The translations under genes were made by a program, and so were the position numbers. Below are positions 34,282 to 47,300 of a stretch of 64,000 nt of DNA, piece by piece (within the stretch, counting starts at the first letter, position 1; each line of letters starts with the position of its first letter). Origin of the DNA: Isoetes taiwanensis (taxonomy: Eukaryota > Streptophyta > Lycopodiopsida > Isoetales > Isoetaceae); assembly GCA_021234155.1 (NCBI GenBank), contig JAJEKV010000225.1, positions 246,001-310,000 on the forward strand. Reading direction: 5' to 3'. The notes beneath the pieces were generated by a model. It was not told the origin of the DNA. It searched no databases and was given only the letters and a program-made list of their open reading frames with translations.

Positions 34282-34759
34282 GTGATCCGCGGTGGCAAAG
34301 ATGCAATGGAAGAAGAATACTCTCAATTGTTGAAGCAAGGCACATGGGAATTGGTTGAACTTCCAGCTGATAAGCAAGTTATTGACTGTAAATGGGTGTT
34401 TAGAACCAAATTTCATGCTGATGGGACAGTGTCAAAGCACAAAGCTAGACTTGTAGCCAAGGGTTTTGCACAGAAAAAAGGCTTAGATTATTATTAAGTC
34501 TTTGCTCCCGTAGCCAGAATGTCCACTATCAGATCAGTTATAGTTCTTGCTGCAATGAAAGGTTGGTTAATGTTTCAAATGGACATTAAATCTGTTTTTT
34601 TGAATGGTCATTTGGAGGAAGAGGTCTATATGACACAACCCCCAGGATTTATTGTTCAAGGGAAGGAGCAGGTTTGTCATTTGAAGAAAAGCATTTATGG
34701 CTTGAAGCAGGCTCCAAGATGTTGGCATGCAAAAATTAATGTTTTCTTTCTTGAGCAGG
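34282..34759 (+). pseudogene. pol: Copia reverse transcriptase, first part
   Basis: Reads WELVELPADKQVIDCKWVFR, HKARLVAKGFAQKKGLDY, a TAA stop near 34495 (GAT/GAA in the copy at 62154), MFQMDIKSVFLNGHLEEEVY and LKKSIYGLKQAPRCW. It ends at FLEQ where foreign DNA begins. It holds the first catalytic Asp of RT; the YVDD box lies 22.7 kb away. Confidence 0.9.
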
Positions 34760-34776
34760 CACTATAACCCCAACAT

Positions 34777-36790
34777 TTGATGGCATATTCAACAAAACTT
34801 AGACTTATTCAGATATAATAAACAGGAATAACATTTTAAAATTATATGTCATGTTTAATTCTTCTTGATTCTTATAATTTTTATATGTTCTAATTATATA
34901 ACTTTATCTTTAAATTTAAAATATACTTGTTATAAAGGCATAAAATTGCTTTCTATACTAATTTTCATGCGAATCTATTTAGAATTAGACATTTCAAGAA
35001 TATAAAATTTTAATTTTTAGTGATTTCTTAACAAATTTAAAATTTGTGAATCAGGATAATTTGTAAATGAAATATGATGGTTTGATAAGTGATTGACTTG
35101 AAACTATATGAGAGAACTTCACAATTTATAAACTCTTAGAACTTTAAAAATACTTTAAAAAAGTGTTAGTTCAAAATTCTTTAAAAGATAGAAGTTTTGT
35201 TTTAAAGATAGAAGTTTATATTTTAATAGCAAATATTGAATAGTTTATTATTGATAAAATTAATTAAAAATAAGCTGTTCAATTTTTATAATTAAAACTT
35301 AAATGCAATCGTTTGATTCATTTCATCTAAACTTACATTTTAGAAAAAATAACATTTTAATCATATAAAGTTCATTTTAGATGAATGTTTTAAATTTAAA
35401 TAGACTAAAGTAATAGTTAGTCTAGAAAGTAGTTTTAAATTTTTATAACTGTCATACTTCTTATCTAAAGATAAACTGAAAATTTTATAAAAATCAACAA
35501 AAACAAAAATACATATAATTTGGCCATCTTTAGGGGACTGTAGAAGTTTTTATATCATCAAATCTACTAAATCAGTTTTTTTGTATCACAATCCCCCTGA
35601 AAACTCCTACAGAAAACTTCTACAGTCCTCCTGAAGATGGCCTCTGAAACTTTTAAGGTTAAAAGTTAAAATATTAAATTAAAAAAAAAAAAGGACAAGA
35701 ATAATTGCTTACCTAGACTCCAAATCAAGAAGCCTAATCTCCATTCTACAAAAATCATACATTCTTGTATTTATAAGAATGTCCAAAAAGTAGATGATCG
35801 AGGAGATATACCGTACAAAGAATATCACTCTTCTCAAGATCACAACCTTTGTCGCTAGAACTAGCATGCCTGAAAGAAAGACAAATATTATGATATAACT
35901 TGGGAAAAAAGAAAAAAAATCAATCTTCCATAGTCTAGACAACATTATAGAAAAAACTTTGATAGAATTTAAGGAACAAGAAGAAGTAAGAGAAGAAGAC
36001 AAAATTCAAACTCTACATTGTTGGAATAACATTGTTAACATTGTCAGATTATATGTATTTTTATTTTTGTTGATTTTTATAAAATTTTCAGTTTATCTTT
36101 AGATAAGAAGTATGACAGTTATAAAAATTTAAAACTACTTTCTAGACTAACTATTACTTTAGTCTATTTAAATTTAAAACATTCATCTAAAATGAACTTT
36201 ATATGATTAAAATGTTATTTTTTCTAAAATGTAAGTTTAGATGAAATGAATCAAACGATTGCATTTAAGTTTTAATTATAAAAATTGAACAGCTTATTTT
36301 TAATTAATTTTATCAATAATAAACTATTCAATATTTGCTATTAAAATATAAACTTCTATCTTTAAAACAAAACTTCTATCTTTTAAAGAATTTTGAACTA
36401 ACACTTTTTTAAAGTATTTTTAAAGTTCTAAGAGTTTATAAATTGTGAAGTTCTCTCATATAGTTTCAAGTCAATCACTTATCAAACCATCATATTTCAT
36501 TTACAAATTATCCTGATTCACAAATTTTAAATTTGTTAAGAAATCACTAAAAGTTAAAATTTTATATTCTTGAAATGTCTAATTCTAAATAGATTCGCAT
36601 GAAAATTAGTATAGAAAGCAATTTTATGCCTTTATAACAAGTATATTTTAAATTTAAAGATAAAGTTATATAATTAGAACATATAAAAATTATAAGAATC
36701 AAGAAGAATTAAACATGACAAATAATTTTAAAATATTATTCCTGTTTATTATATCTGAATAAGTCCAAGTTTTGTTGAATATGTCATTTT
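34777..36790. repeat. AT-rich foldback: 0.75-kb inverted arms
   Basis: The sequence from about 34777 (ATATTCAACAAAACTT...) to about 35520 reappears inverted from about 36036 to 36790. The spacer contains a smaller palindrome around GGGGACTGTAGAAG ... CTTCTACAGTCC (35523-35643). The arms are highly A/T-rich and carry no ORF of note. A long foldback could be a Mutator-like or foldback transposon. A second copy starts at about 62443. Confidence 0.85.
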
Positions 36791-36849
36791 GGTCCACGGC
36801 TGAAAACAACAGTAAAAATAGAATACGAATTGTTTTTTTGAAGATTTGA

Positions 36850-37075
36850 AAAAAACCTACTTGTAGTTATATGGAGGTGTGGTTTTTCAAGGATATGATG
36901 TAGTTTTTCTTAGGGAGCCCTAGCTTTTTTTTTTTTAAGAATGTGTGGTTTCTTAAGGAGGTGTAGTCTCTTTTTTTAAGATGTGTTGTTTTCTCAGGCC
37001 CTATGGTTTTTTGAAGGGATTTTTTTTTTTTTAAGGTGGTGTTTTTTAAGGTAGTGTTTTTTTGAAGTTTAGTTC
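36850..37075. repeat. Degenerate T-rich minisatellite
   Basis: Irregular repeats of about 30 bp combine a T-run with AAGGNGGTGT or GTGTGGTTT. The complementary style (AAAACCACA) appears at 56815-57000 near the other end of the insertion. Confidence 0.5.
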
Positions 37076-37329
37076 TTTATGGCTTTCTAAGATCCATGTA
37101 TGACCAAGTTATCCGCATGCCATTACTGCCACAAAATGGCGGCATAAAAGAGCTGTATGCATGTTTGACACACTCACTAGCATTTGACTTCATACATGTG
37201 TGTGCGTGTGAGCTTGTAGAGCATGAAACTTGAAGACATCCATCACTTGGCAACTTGTAGAAGACACATTGATACGAAGAACCAAAGATTGCCACTGGTT
37301 TGGCATCATATAGGCATTTCTTGAAGGAT
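37076..37329. other. Short spacer before satellite block A
   Basis: About 250 bp without repeats or a gene that I can support. Confidence 0.3.
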
Positions 37330-40300
37330 TCAAACATGCCACGCCCACTCTAACATGCCATGTGGGCTCCAACATGCCAAGGTGGCTCAAACATGCCACG
37401 CGGGCTCCAACATGTCACTTAGGCTCCAACATGCCAAGGTGGCTCAAACATGCCACGTGGGCTTCAACATGCCACCTAGACTCCAACATGCCACGTGGGC
37501 TCCAACATGCCACGTGGGTTCCAACACGCCACCTAGGTTCCAATATGCCACCTAGGCTTCAACATGCCAAGGTGGCTCAAACATGTCACCTAGGCTCTGA
37601 CATGCCACCTGGACTCAAACATGCCAAGGTAGCTCAAAGATGCCACGTGGGCTTCAACATGCCACCTAGGCTCCAACAAGCCAAGGTGGCTCACAACATG
37701 CCACCTAGGCTCCAACATGCCAAGGTGGATCAAATGTGACACCTAGGCTGCAACATGCCACCTAGGCTCCAACATGCCAAGGTGGTCAAACATGTCAAGT
37801 CGGGCTCAAACATGCCACGTGGGCTCCAACATGCCACCTAGGCTCCAACACACCAATGTGGCTCAAACATGACAGCTAGGCTCCAACATGCCACCTAAGC
37901 TCAAACATGCCATGTGGGCTCCAACATGCGACCTAGGCTCCAAAACACCAATGTGGCTCAAACATGTCGGCCTAGGGCTCCAACATGCCACCTAAGCTCA
38001 AACATGCCATGTCGGCTCCAACATGCCACCTAGGCTCCAACATGCCAAGGTCCCAACATGCCAAGGTGGCTCAAACATGCCACATAGGCTCCAACATGTC
38101 ACCTAGGCTCCAACATGCCAAGGTGGCTCAAACATGCCACCTAGGCTCAAACATGTCAAGGTGGCTCAAACATGCCAAATGTGCCCCAACATGCCACCTA
38201 GGCTCCATCATGCCAAGGTGGCTGAAACATGCCAAGGTGCTCAAACATGCCACCTAGGCTCAAACATGTCAAGATAGCTCAAACATGCCACGTGGTTTCC
38301 AATATGCCACCTAGGCTTCCACATGCCAAGGTGGCTCAAACATGCCACCTAAGCTCCAACATACCACCTGGGCTCCAACATGCCAAGGTGGCTTCAACCT
38401 GCCACCTGGGCTCCAACATGCCAAGGTGGCTCAAACATGCCACGTAACATGTCACCTTGGCTGCAACATGCCAAGCTCAAATATGCCACCTGGCCACCTA
38501 GTCTCAAACATGCCAAGGTGGCCCAAACATGCCACGTGCGCTCCAACATGCCACCTAGTCTCAAACATGCCACCTAGGCTCCAACATGCCAAGGTGGCTC
38601 AAACATGCCACGATGGCTCAAACATGCCACGTGGTTTCCAACATGCCACCTAGGCTGCAACATGCCAAGGTGGCTCGAACATGCCACCTTGGCTCCAACA
38701 TACCCCCGAGGCTCCAACATGCCAAGGTGGCTCAAACATGCCACCTAGGCTCCAACATACCACCGAGGCTCCAACATGCCAAGGTGGCTCCAACCTGCCA
38801 CCTAGGCTGAAAGATGCCAAGGTGGCTCAAACATGCCACCTAGGCCACCTAGGCTCAAACATGCCAAGGTGGCTCAAACATGCCACCTAGGCTCAAACAT
38901 GCCAAGGTGGCTCAAACATGCCACTTAGGCTCAAACATGCCAAGGTGGCTCAAACATGCCACCTAGGCTCCAACATGCCAACTAGGTTTAAACACGCCAA
39001 GGTGGCTCAAACATGCCAAGGTGGCTCAAACATGCCACGCGAGCTCCAAGGCCACCTAGGCTCCAACATGCCAAGTTGGCTCAAACATGGCACGTGGGCT
39101 CAAACATGTCACCTAGGCTCTAAGATGCCAAGGTGGCTCAAACATGCAACCTAGGATCCAATATGCCAAGGTGGCTCAAACATGCCATCTAGGCTCAAAC
39201 ATGCCAAGGTGGCTCAAACATGCCACATGTGCTCCAACATGCCACCTAGGCTCCAACATGCCAAGGTGGCTCAAACATGCCAAGGTGCTCAAACATGCCA
39301 CCTAGGCTCCCAACATGCCACCTAAGCTCAAACATGCCACCGATGGATCAAGCATGCCCGTGGTTTCCAACATGCCACCTAGGCTCCAACATGCCAAGGT
39401 GGCTCAAACATGCCACCTAGGCTCCAACATTCCACCGAGGCTCCAACATGCCAAGGTGCCTCCAACCTGCCACCTAGGCTCAAAGATGCCAAGGTGGCTC
39501 AAACATGCCACCTAGGCTCAAACATGCCACCTAGGCTCCAACATACTCAAACATGCCACCTAGGCTCCAACATGCCACCTAGGCTCCAACATGCCAACTA
39601 GGCTTAAACATGCCAAGGTGGCTCAAACATGCCACGCGAGCTCCAAGGCCACCTAGGCTCCAACATGCCAAGGTGGCTCAAACATGCCAAGGTGGCTCAA
39701 ACATGGCACGTGGGCTCCAACATGTCACCTAGGCTCCACGATGCCAAGGTGGCTCAAACATGCCACCTAGGCTCAAACATGCCACCTAGGCTCAAACATG
39801 CCAAGGTGGCTCAAACATGCCACATGTGCTCCAACATGCCACCTAGGCTCCAACATGCCAAGGTGGCTCAAACATGGCACGTGGGCTCCGACATGTCACC
39901 TAGGCTCCAGCATGCCAAGGTGGCTCAAATATGCCACCTAGGCTCCAATATGCCACCTGGGCTCAAACATGCTAAGGTGCGCAAACATGCCACCTAGGCT
40001 CCAACATGCCACCTAAGCTCAAACATGCCAAGGTGGCTCAAACATGCCACCTAGGCTCCAACATACCACCGAGGCTTCAACATGCCAAGGTGGCTCTAAC
40101 ATGCCAAGGTGGCTCAAACATGCCAAGGTGGCTCAAAGATGCTACCTAGGCCACCTAGGCTTAAACATGCCAAGGTGGCTCAAACATGCCACGTGGGCTC
40201 CAACATGCCACCTACTCTGGAACATGCCACCTAGGCTCCAACATGCCAAGGTGGCTCAAACATGCCACCTATGCAACAACATACCACCGAGGCTTCAACA

Positions 40301-40725
40301 TGCCAAGGTGGCTCCAACATGCCACCTAGACTCAATCATGCCAAGGTGGCTCAAACATGCCACCTAGGCCACCTAGGCTTAGACATGTCAAGGTGGCTCA
40401 AACATGCCACGTGGGTTCCAACATGCCACCTAGTCTCTCCAACATGCCAAGGTTGCTCAAACATGCCACCTAGATTCCAACATGCCACCTAAGCTCTAAT
40501 ATGCCAAGGTGGCTCAGACATGCCATATGGGCTCCAACATGCCACCTAGGCTCCAACATGCCAAGGTGTCTCAAACATGCCAAGGTAGCTCAAACATGCC
40601 AAGATTGCATGTTGGAGCCTAGGTGGCATGTTTGAGCCACCTTGGCATGTTGGAGCCTAGGTGGTGTGTTTGAGCCATATTGGCATGTCGGAGTCCATGT
40701 GGCATGGTTGAGCCTCCTTGGCCAA
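37330..40725. repeat. 19-bp satellite, block A
   Basis: Two alternating 19-bp variants, AACATGCCACCTAGGCTCC and AACATGCCAAGGTGGCTCA, fill 3.3 kb. A third variant has CACGTGGGCTCC. From about 40608 to 40725 the orientation flips. Because three units (57 bp) equal 19 codons, the array is open in several frames and yields spurious proteins of the type MPRWLKHATWAPTCHLGSN. CATG occurs in every unit and CCTAGG/CCAAGG in most. Confidence 0.95.
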
Positions 40726-42984
40726 AATGGACGGCCTGGATTTTGATCCAGGTCCTATCATTCTATTGGTCGTTCAAATTGACGGGCATGTTCCCTTGCC
40801 CACCTCCATCGCCTTGACCGCCTATTCTTGAATGCTCCAGGTATGGCGATGAATGCTCTGCTTCGTCGATCGCTTGCTTCATCGATCCTAAAGCTATCTT
40901 GAGAAGCAGGTATTGCCTTTTCCGGCCTGAAGCTCAACGCACCACCGTATTTGGCTATAGGTATTGCGAAGCAGAGCAGCCTTGGTGCCGAACAGAGCAG
41001 TCTTGGTGCCAAACATAGCTATAGGTATTGACACGCAGCAATGTCCCTTGGTTCCCCAATCCAAACTCCCTGGACCATGTTCTTCCCATCTCCCAAGCAA
41101 GTGGTCTTTCTCAAGCTTCCTATTTTGAACCTTCTTGCCGGATCTATTCCAGCTTTTTGCCGGATCTTATTGCAAATCTTCTTATTGCCGCAGAGATTCT
41201 TGAGCAGTGCTTCTTGCCAAATATTAAGTAAAGCTTATCCTTCATGTCCGATCTTATTTCCGCTTCTTGTTGCCACAGAGATAATATGTCCAAGATTGTG
41301 TTCTTTTTTCTCATCTCCTTTCTTTAACAAATGAATTTCGAGCAAGCAATAAACATTGAAAACTTCCATTCAAATTATCCGCCCTCCCTTCCACCAATGG
41401 GCGGGATAAATTTCAAATGCAAATGGTTCTCTATCTATACTCTTCAACCCTATATTCTGAACCCTTCGAGGCTCCAACTCAGCTGCATGTCGTGGCTCCA
41501 CAGCCAGCCCCCTTAGGATCCAACTCGGGCCTCGATACTCCAGCGGCTTCCCGTTCGGTGCAATAGAGTGAAGAGAAGATTAGTTGCAGCAGTCCCCAAT
41601 CGGTGCAATAAATAGACCCCTGTTCTACTATTGATCTTCGCTTTTCATATTATTTTTCTCAGAGTAGAAGGATCTTTGCTTCTTTTGTTTTTTTTTTGTC
41701 TCAAGGCAAACATGGAGTATGGAGGCACCGAAACAAGGTGGATAGAGGCAAACAAGGATTTGGAGGCGAATCAAGTTGAAATGACAAGCTCGCAAGCAAA
41801 GAAAGGATGAATATTTGGGAATGAAACACAGGAAATAACGAACTTTGTCCATAGTCTGGCTATTTCGCCCTAAAATGATGACTAATACTTAAAATATGTT
41901 TTTTTTTGGGGCGGGACACATCATTGATCCGTGCCCATTCCATCCCCTTTCTATTTTGAATCTCCGTCTTTTCTATTTCCGCTTTCTCCATCCCGCTCAG
42001 TTTTGTCCCCCTTAGCATTGGTCGGGTATGGGCGGATCGGGAGTACCTTGCGTGCAGAGGTAACAGCGACGTGCGATTCAACGAACAGAGAGGCATTGCT
42101 TGCATTCTTGGTCAAGCCCGATTGTTAGCCGAGAAGTCCATATCACGGGTAATCTAGACTCTCTAGGTTCCTTGTAAATATCTCTGGGTGATCCTTGTAA
42201 AATTCCTTCTCTCTTGCAAAAATCCGAAGGCTATGGCATGACGAAGGAATCTGCAGGCTAATAGGTCAAGTGAAAAGGTTTTTTTTTCTTCGCTACGGTC
42301 CTTCATTTGTAAATGTTTCTTCTTGCTCTCGGCTTTTAATCCTACACATATTGATCTGTTTTGTAGTGTGCTTATCTCTTCTAAATGTTTGACATTGTTA
42401 ACATAGGTTTCCATACAAGCAAGTACCGAGCACTAGGTGTATCGGCTTAACCGAAAGAGATGGCTTGGTAATAATTTTTTATATAATACTTGATGGAATA
42501 TACTGAAAACAACTATCATTTTGCCCAAGCTTGGAACGGCCGGATTGCACAAAGAAGTAACCATTTTGTTTTCATATATTACATCATTGCTTCATCAATC
42601 GAGCTTCAAGAAGCGTGTTCCACTTCGTTAAATAAAAAAAGTAGAATCAAATAAATTTTTTCTTCCTAAAATATTGCTTTTTTTGCTTTAGGGCTAAATC
42701 AGTATGGGTCGGTCTGGGCAATCTGGGTGCTGCTGCAAAGGGGAAGCCATGGACACTGCCCATAATAATATTTCACCGAAGTGTGACATACACACTCACC
42801 CCGGTTTTTGGTCCACTGTTGAAAACATCAGTTTTGGTAGGTCTACATGTCCTGTTTTCAAAGAATCCTACATGTGGATTTGTGGAGGTATGGTTTTGTT
42901 CGATAATGGTGTTCTTTTTTCAATGGACTAAAACATCCACTGTTGTTTTGTAGTTTCTTCTATTGTGACATGTCATTTTATAAT
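40726..42984. other. Unassigned DNA between satellite block A and tandem repeats
   Basis: No domain-bearing ORF. CACACTCACCCC...GGTCCACTGTTG at 42791-42820 is an inverted relative of 57064-57092 and resembles 36787-36812, so transposon ends may lie here. TTGGTGCCGAACAGAGCAG and GGCTATAGGTATTG are short local duplications near 40950-41030. Confidence 0.4.
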
Positions 42985-43490
42985 ACAATCCACTGTAGGA
43001 AAGAATACTTGAATTTCTACATGTCTAATAATTCCATTGTCACATGTCTTTATAGATGTAGGAAAGAATATTTGATTCTCTACATGTCCTATACTTCCAT
43101 TCACATGTCTTTATAGTAGTAGGACAGAGTACTTTATTTGCCAAGGCATTGTAGGAAAGAATACATGAATTATGACATGTGTAATACTTCTATTGTCACG
43201 TGTCTTTATAGAAGTCGGAAAGAATACTTGATTCTCTACATGTCGTATGCTTCCATGTCACATGTCTTTATAGTAGTAGGACAGAGTACTTTATTTGCTA
43301 AGGCATTGTAGGAAAGAATACATGAATTACGACATGTGTAATACTTCTATTGTCACATGTCTTTATAGAAGTAGGAAAGAATACATGATTCTCTACATGT
43401 CCTATCCTTCCATATCACGGGTCTTTATAGTGGTAGGGATGTAGTACTTGATTTGCTACATGTGATGCACGTGCACGATCACATGTCCTT
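42985..43490. repeat. 157-bp tandem repeat, about three copies
   Basis: Units start near 42990, 43144 and 43301 with TGTAGGAAAGAATAC and contain CACATGTCTTTATAG and CTCTACATGTC. The copies are 85-95 percent alike by eye. Confidence 0.8.
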
Positions 43491-43554
43491 ATACTAGTAT
43501 TCCATGTAAGACAAGTTACTTCAACTACTTCAATTACTTAACACCTATTTTTGC

Positions 43555-44048
43555 ATAATAAGACCATCACGAATTTGATTTGTATTCCTTGAGGGAGTGC
43601 AGGACCGCTGCAACAAATCCCTAAGCATTAATGTCATAGGACCACGCAAAATCCTAACAATATCCTAACATTTTGGATATTGTTAGAGAAAGACCATTAA
43701 ACCACGCCTACATTTTTGCATAACAAACCATTAAGAATTGTGAGATGTATTTCTTTATGGAGGATAGGACCATTGCAACAAATCCCCAAGCATTAAAATG
43801 GCAAGACCATGCAATATCCTAACATTATTCCCCCATTTTGGATATCGTTAGTGGAACACCATTAAACCGTTCCTACATCTTGGTATAATTTAGACCATTA
43901 AGAATTTGAGATGTAATTGTTTATGGTGTATAGGACCATTGCAACAAATCCCCAAGCATTAAAAATGGCAAGACTATGCAATATCCTAACATTATCCCCC
44001 ATTTTGGATATCATTAGTGGAACACCATTAAACCATGCCTACATCTAG
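43555..44048. repeat. About 170-bp tandem repeat, three copies
   Basis: Each copy has an ACCATTAAGAATT-like start, GCAACAAATCCCCAAGCATTA, CCATTTTGGATATC and ACCATTAAACCA. The first is the most diverged. Confidence 0.8.
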
Positions 44049-44199
44049 TTGGTACTAAGGTTCGCTATAGACGATCCAATAGTTATCCACGCCATCCAAT
44101 GGTTTTAATTGTATCTAATTTATCTTATCCAATGGTTCTTTCTAAGAATGCAATGGTTCTTTGAAAAACTAGATAACTTATTGCACTTAGACGATTTGC

Positions 44200-47100
44200 A
44201 CTAAGAACATATCAAACCGCAAAGTGTCCCCGCAATGATCGCGTGTAGAAACCCAAGTGTTTTGTCGTTAAGGCAAAGACAAAGGCTCCGGAATGGAGAT
44301 TTGACTTCGCCATGTCGTCAAAACAAATGAAATTACCCTAGGGACCAAGTTACACGGTCATTGTTTGCAAAGAAAAGAAACACAAACCCTCTACATGGCG
44401 ATTCGCACCCTCCGCTAAGGCCAATTCACTACTAACGTGTTGGGCATGAGCTACTTTGGCTTCTCGAGCGGGGGTGGTCTTACGCCCACTAAACTTGGTC
44501 TCCAAGGTAATGTCGATGTTTTGAGTCCGTTGGCGAGTCGGATCGTGTGATTCCGGTGGGAGAGTTGCACGTCAGGGTGGCCAAGGACCTTCCGAGAGAG
44601 GACCTTTTGGGTCGAACCGCCTCGAAGGTTTTAGGGCTCGCCTTCTTCAAGGCCAACGCCCTCCCACTACCTCATGACATTATGCAAGCTCCTGGTCCAA
44701 TCTGGCTAGGGTATGGCCTCCAAAACGTAAACCCTGTGCCTTGCCAGGTTATTGTAGGGTTTACGTTATGGAGGTCGGGCTTTGGTCTATTGCACTTGGG
44801 ACATGGTCGAGCAACTGCATTTGAAAACATGAGGCAGTAGAAATTGCAAGAATGGGGTTTGGATTTATTCTCCTCCTAGTTTTACAATTAAAAATGTAGA
44901 GCGCCTTATGCAGTAGCAAAATTGTTTGGGGTCAAACGGATTGGCGAATAGATCGAAACTCTGTTATTTCAGTTCTCATGGCTCCCCATGCATGTTTAGA
45001 AATGGTCCACCTAGTTATCAAAGAAGTCGACCACGTTTTGGCCTCCAAAACGTAAACCCTGTGCGTTGCTAGGTTATTGTAGGGTTTACGTTATGGAGGT
45101 CGAGTTTTATTCAGTTGCACTTGAGACATGGTCGAGAAGCTGCAGTTGAAAACAAGAAGCAATAGCAAAACCCATTTAAATGGGGTTTGGATTTATCGAG
45201 GCGGGCTTTCCTATCAGTGCTCCTCCGGGAGGGCAAATGCCAATGCCTCCCTTCTCGGAGCCCGGTTTCCCTATCCGACCGTTGAATTCTCCATTCAAGT
45301 AACTTGCTTCGAACAGGTTCAAACAAATTCAAGATCTGTCCGGGAGAACATATCAAACCCCAAAGTGTCCTGCATTCGACCGTGTAGAAACCCAAGTGTT
45401 TTGTCGCTCAGCAAGATATAAGGCTCAGGAATGGAGATTTGACCTCGCCATGTCGTCCAAAAATAGCGAAATTACCCTAGAAACCAAGTTACACGGTCAT
45501 TTTTGAAAAAGAAAAGAAGCACTAACCCTCTACATGGCAGTATTCTGCACCCTCCGCTAAGGCCAATTCACTACGAACGTGTTGGACATGAGCTACTTTG
45601 GTGCTTCCTGAAGCAGGGGTGGTCTTCTGCCCACGAAACTTGGTCTCCAAGGTAATGTCGATGTTTCCGAGTCCGTTGGCGAGTCGGATCACTGATTCGG
45701 GTGGGGAAAGTTGCCCGTCAGGTGGCCAAGGACCTTCCGAGAGAGGACCTTTTGGGTCGAATCGCTTCGGGAAGGTTTTAGGGCTCGCTTTTCGGGCGCC
45801 AACGCCCTCCACTACCTCATGACATTGTGCAAGATCCTGGTCCAATGGGACTAGGGTATAGCACGCAAAAACGTAAACCTTTTTGCGTTGCTAGGTTATT
45901 GTAGGGTTTACGTTATGGAGGTCGAAGTTTTATTGAGTTGCACTTGAGACATGGTCGAGAAGCCGCAGGTTGAAAACAAGAAGCAATGGAAACGGCGAAA
46001 TGGGGTTTGATTTACCGAGGCGGGGCTTTCCTACCGGTGCTCCTCAGGGAGGGCAAATGCCAATGCCTCCCTTCCCGGAGCCCGGTTTCCCCTATCCGAT
46101 CGTTGAATTCTCCATTCAAGTAACTTGCTTCGGCGGGTTCAAAAAATTCAAGATCTGTCCGGGAGAACATATCAAACCCTTAAAAGTGTCCCGGCAATAA
46201 CCGTGTAGAAACCCAAGTGTTTTGTCGTCGGGCAGTACAAAGGCTCAGGAATGGAGATTTGACTTCCGCCATGTCGTCCCGCAATGCGAATTACCCTAGT
46301 GACCAAGTTACACGGTCATTTTTGCAACAAAAGAAACACGAACCCTAGTATTCTCGCCCTCCGCTAAGGCCAATTCACTACGAACGTGTTGGACATGAGC
46401 TACTTTGGTATTTGGAGCGGGGTGGTCTTCGCGCCCATGAAACTTGGTCTCCGGGGTAATGTCGATGTTTCGAGTCCGTTGGCGTAGTCGGATCCACAGC
46501 CCCGGGTGGGAGAGTTGTCCGTCGGTGGCCAAGGACCTTCCAAAGAGGACCTTTGGGTCGAACCGCTACGGAAGGTTTTAGGGCTCCGTCTTCAAGGCCA
46601 ACGCCTCCCACTACCTCATGACATTGTGCAAGATCCTGGTCCAATCGGCTGGGGTATGGCCTCCAAAACGTAAACCCCGTGACCTTGCCGGGTTATTGTA
46701 GGGTTTACGTTATGGAGGGAGGCTTTGGCTTGGGTCCGCTGCACTTTGGGACATGGTCGAGCAGCAACCGTTTGAAAACACGAGGCAAGAAACCGAGGAA
46801 TGGGGTTTGGATTTAATCTCCTCCTAGTTTTGCAATTAAAAGTCTAGAGCGCCTTATGCAGTAGCAAAATTGTTTGGGATCACTCGGGTTGGCCAATAGA
46901 TCGAAACTCTATTATTTCAGTTCTCATGGCTCCCCATGCATGTTTAGAAATGGTCCACCTAGTTATCAAAGAAGTCGACCACATTTTGGCCTCCAAAACG
47001 TAAACCCTGTGTGTTGCTAGGTTATTGTAGGGTTTACGTTATGGAGGTCGAGTTTTATTCAGTTGCACTTGAGACATGGAGAGAAGCTGCAGTTGAAAAC

Positions 47101-47300
47101 AAGAAGCAATAGAAATTGACGAAATGGGGTTTGGATTTACCCTCCTCCCAGTGTGGCAATTAGAAGTCAAAAACACATTTTGTAGTAGCAAATTTTTTTG
47201 GAATGATTCGGGATCGCCAATAGATCCAAACTCTGTTATTTCAGTTGCCATGGCTCCACATGCATGTTTGAAAAAGGTACACCAGGTCTCAAGTGCAACT
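44200..47300. repeat. Complex direct repeats (blocks A, B, C) with recurring hairpin
   Basis: Three diverged copies of a module start near 44210, 45347 and 46168. Each runs from ATCAAACC-CAAAGTGTCC through ACGTGTTGGACATGAGCTAC, AACTTGGTCTCC and AAGGTTTTAGGGCTC to the hairpin CCTCCAAAACGTAAACCCT...AGGGTTTACGTTATGGAGG. More hairpins are at 45042-45098 and 46990-47046. No protein domain is visible. Differences again concentrate at CG and C/G runs. Confidence 0.75.
44717..44774. repeat. 57-nt hairpin (one of about eight copies)
   Basis: Arms of 19 bp pair at all but one position around a loop of about 20 nt. Other copies lie at 45042-45098, 45857-45919, 46660-46717, 46990-47046, about 49645-49697 and, inverted or decayed, in 49970-50575. 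The arms contain AAACCCT/AGGGTTT, the plant telomere heptamer, once each. Confidence 0.75.

Noticed and set aside
37355-40492. Many overlapping ORFs of the MPRWLKHAT type
   Set aside because: They are readings of the 19-bp satellite (three units make 19 codons), open in several frames and both strands. No start context or conserved protein is supported.
37330-40725. Possible CRISPR-like array
   Set aside because: Units are contiguous without unique spacers, and the setting is a plant genome with retrotransposons.
44717-47046. Interstitial telomere repeats (AAACCCT)
   Set aside because: Single heptamers occur only as parts of hairpin arms. There is no tandem TTTAGGG array.
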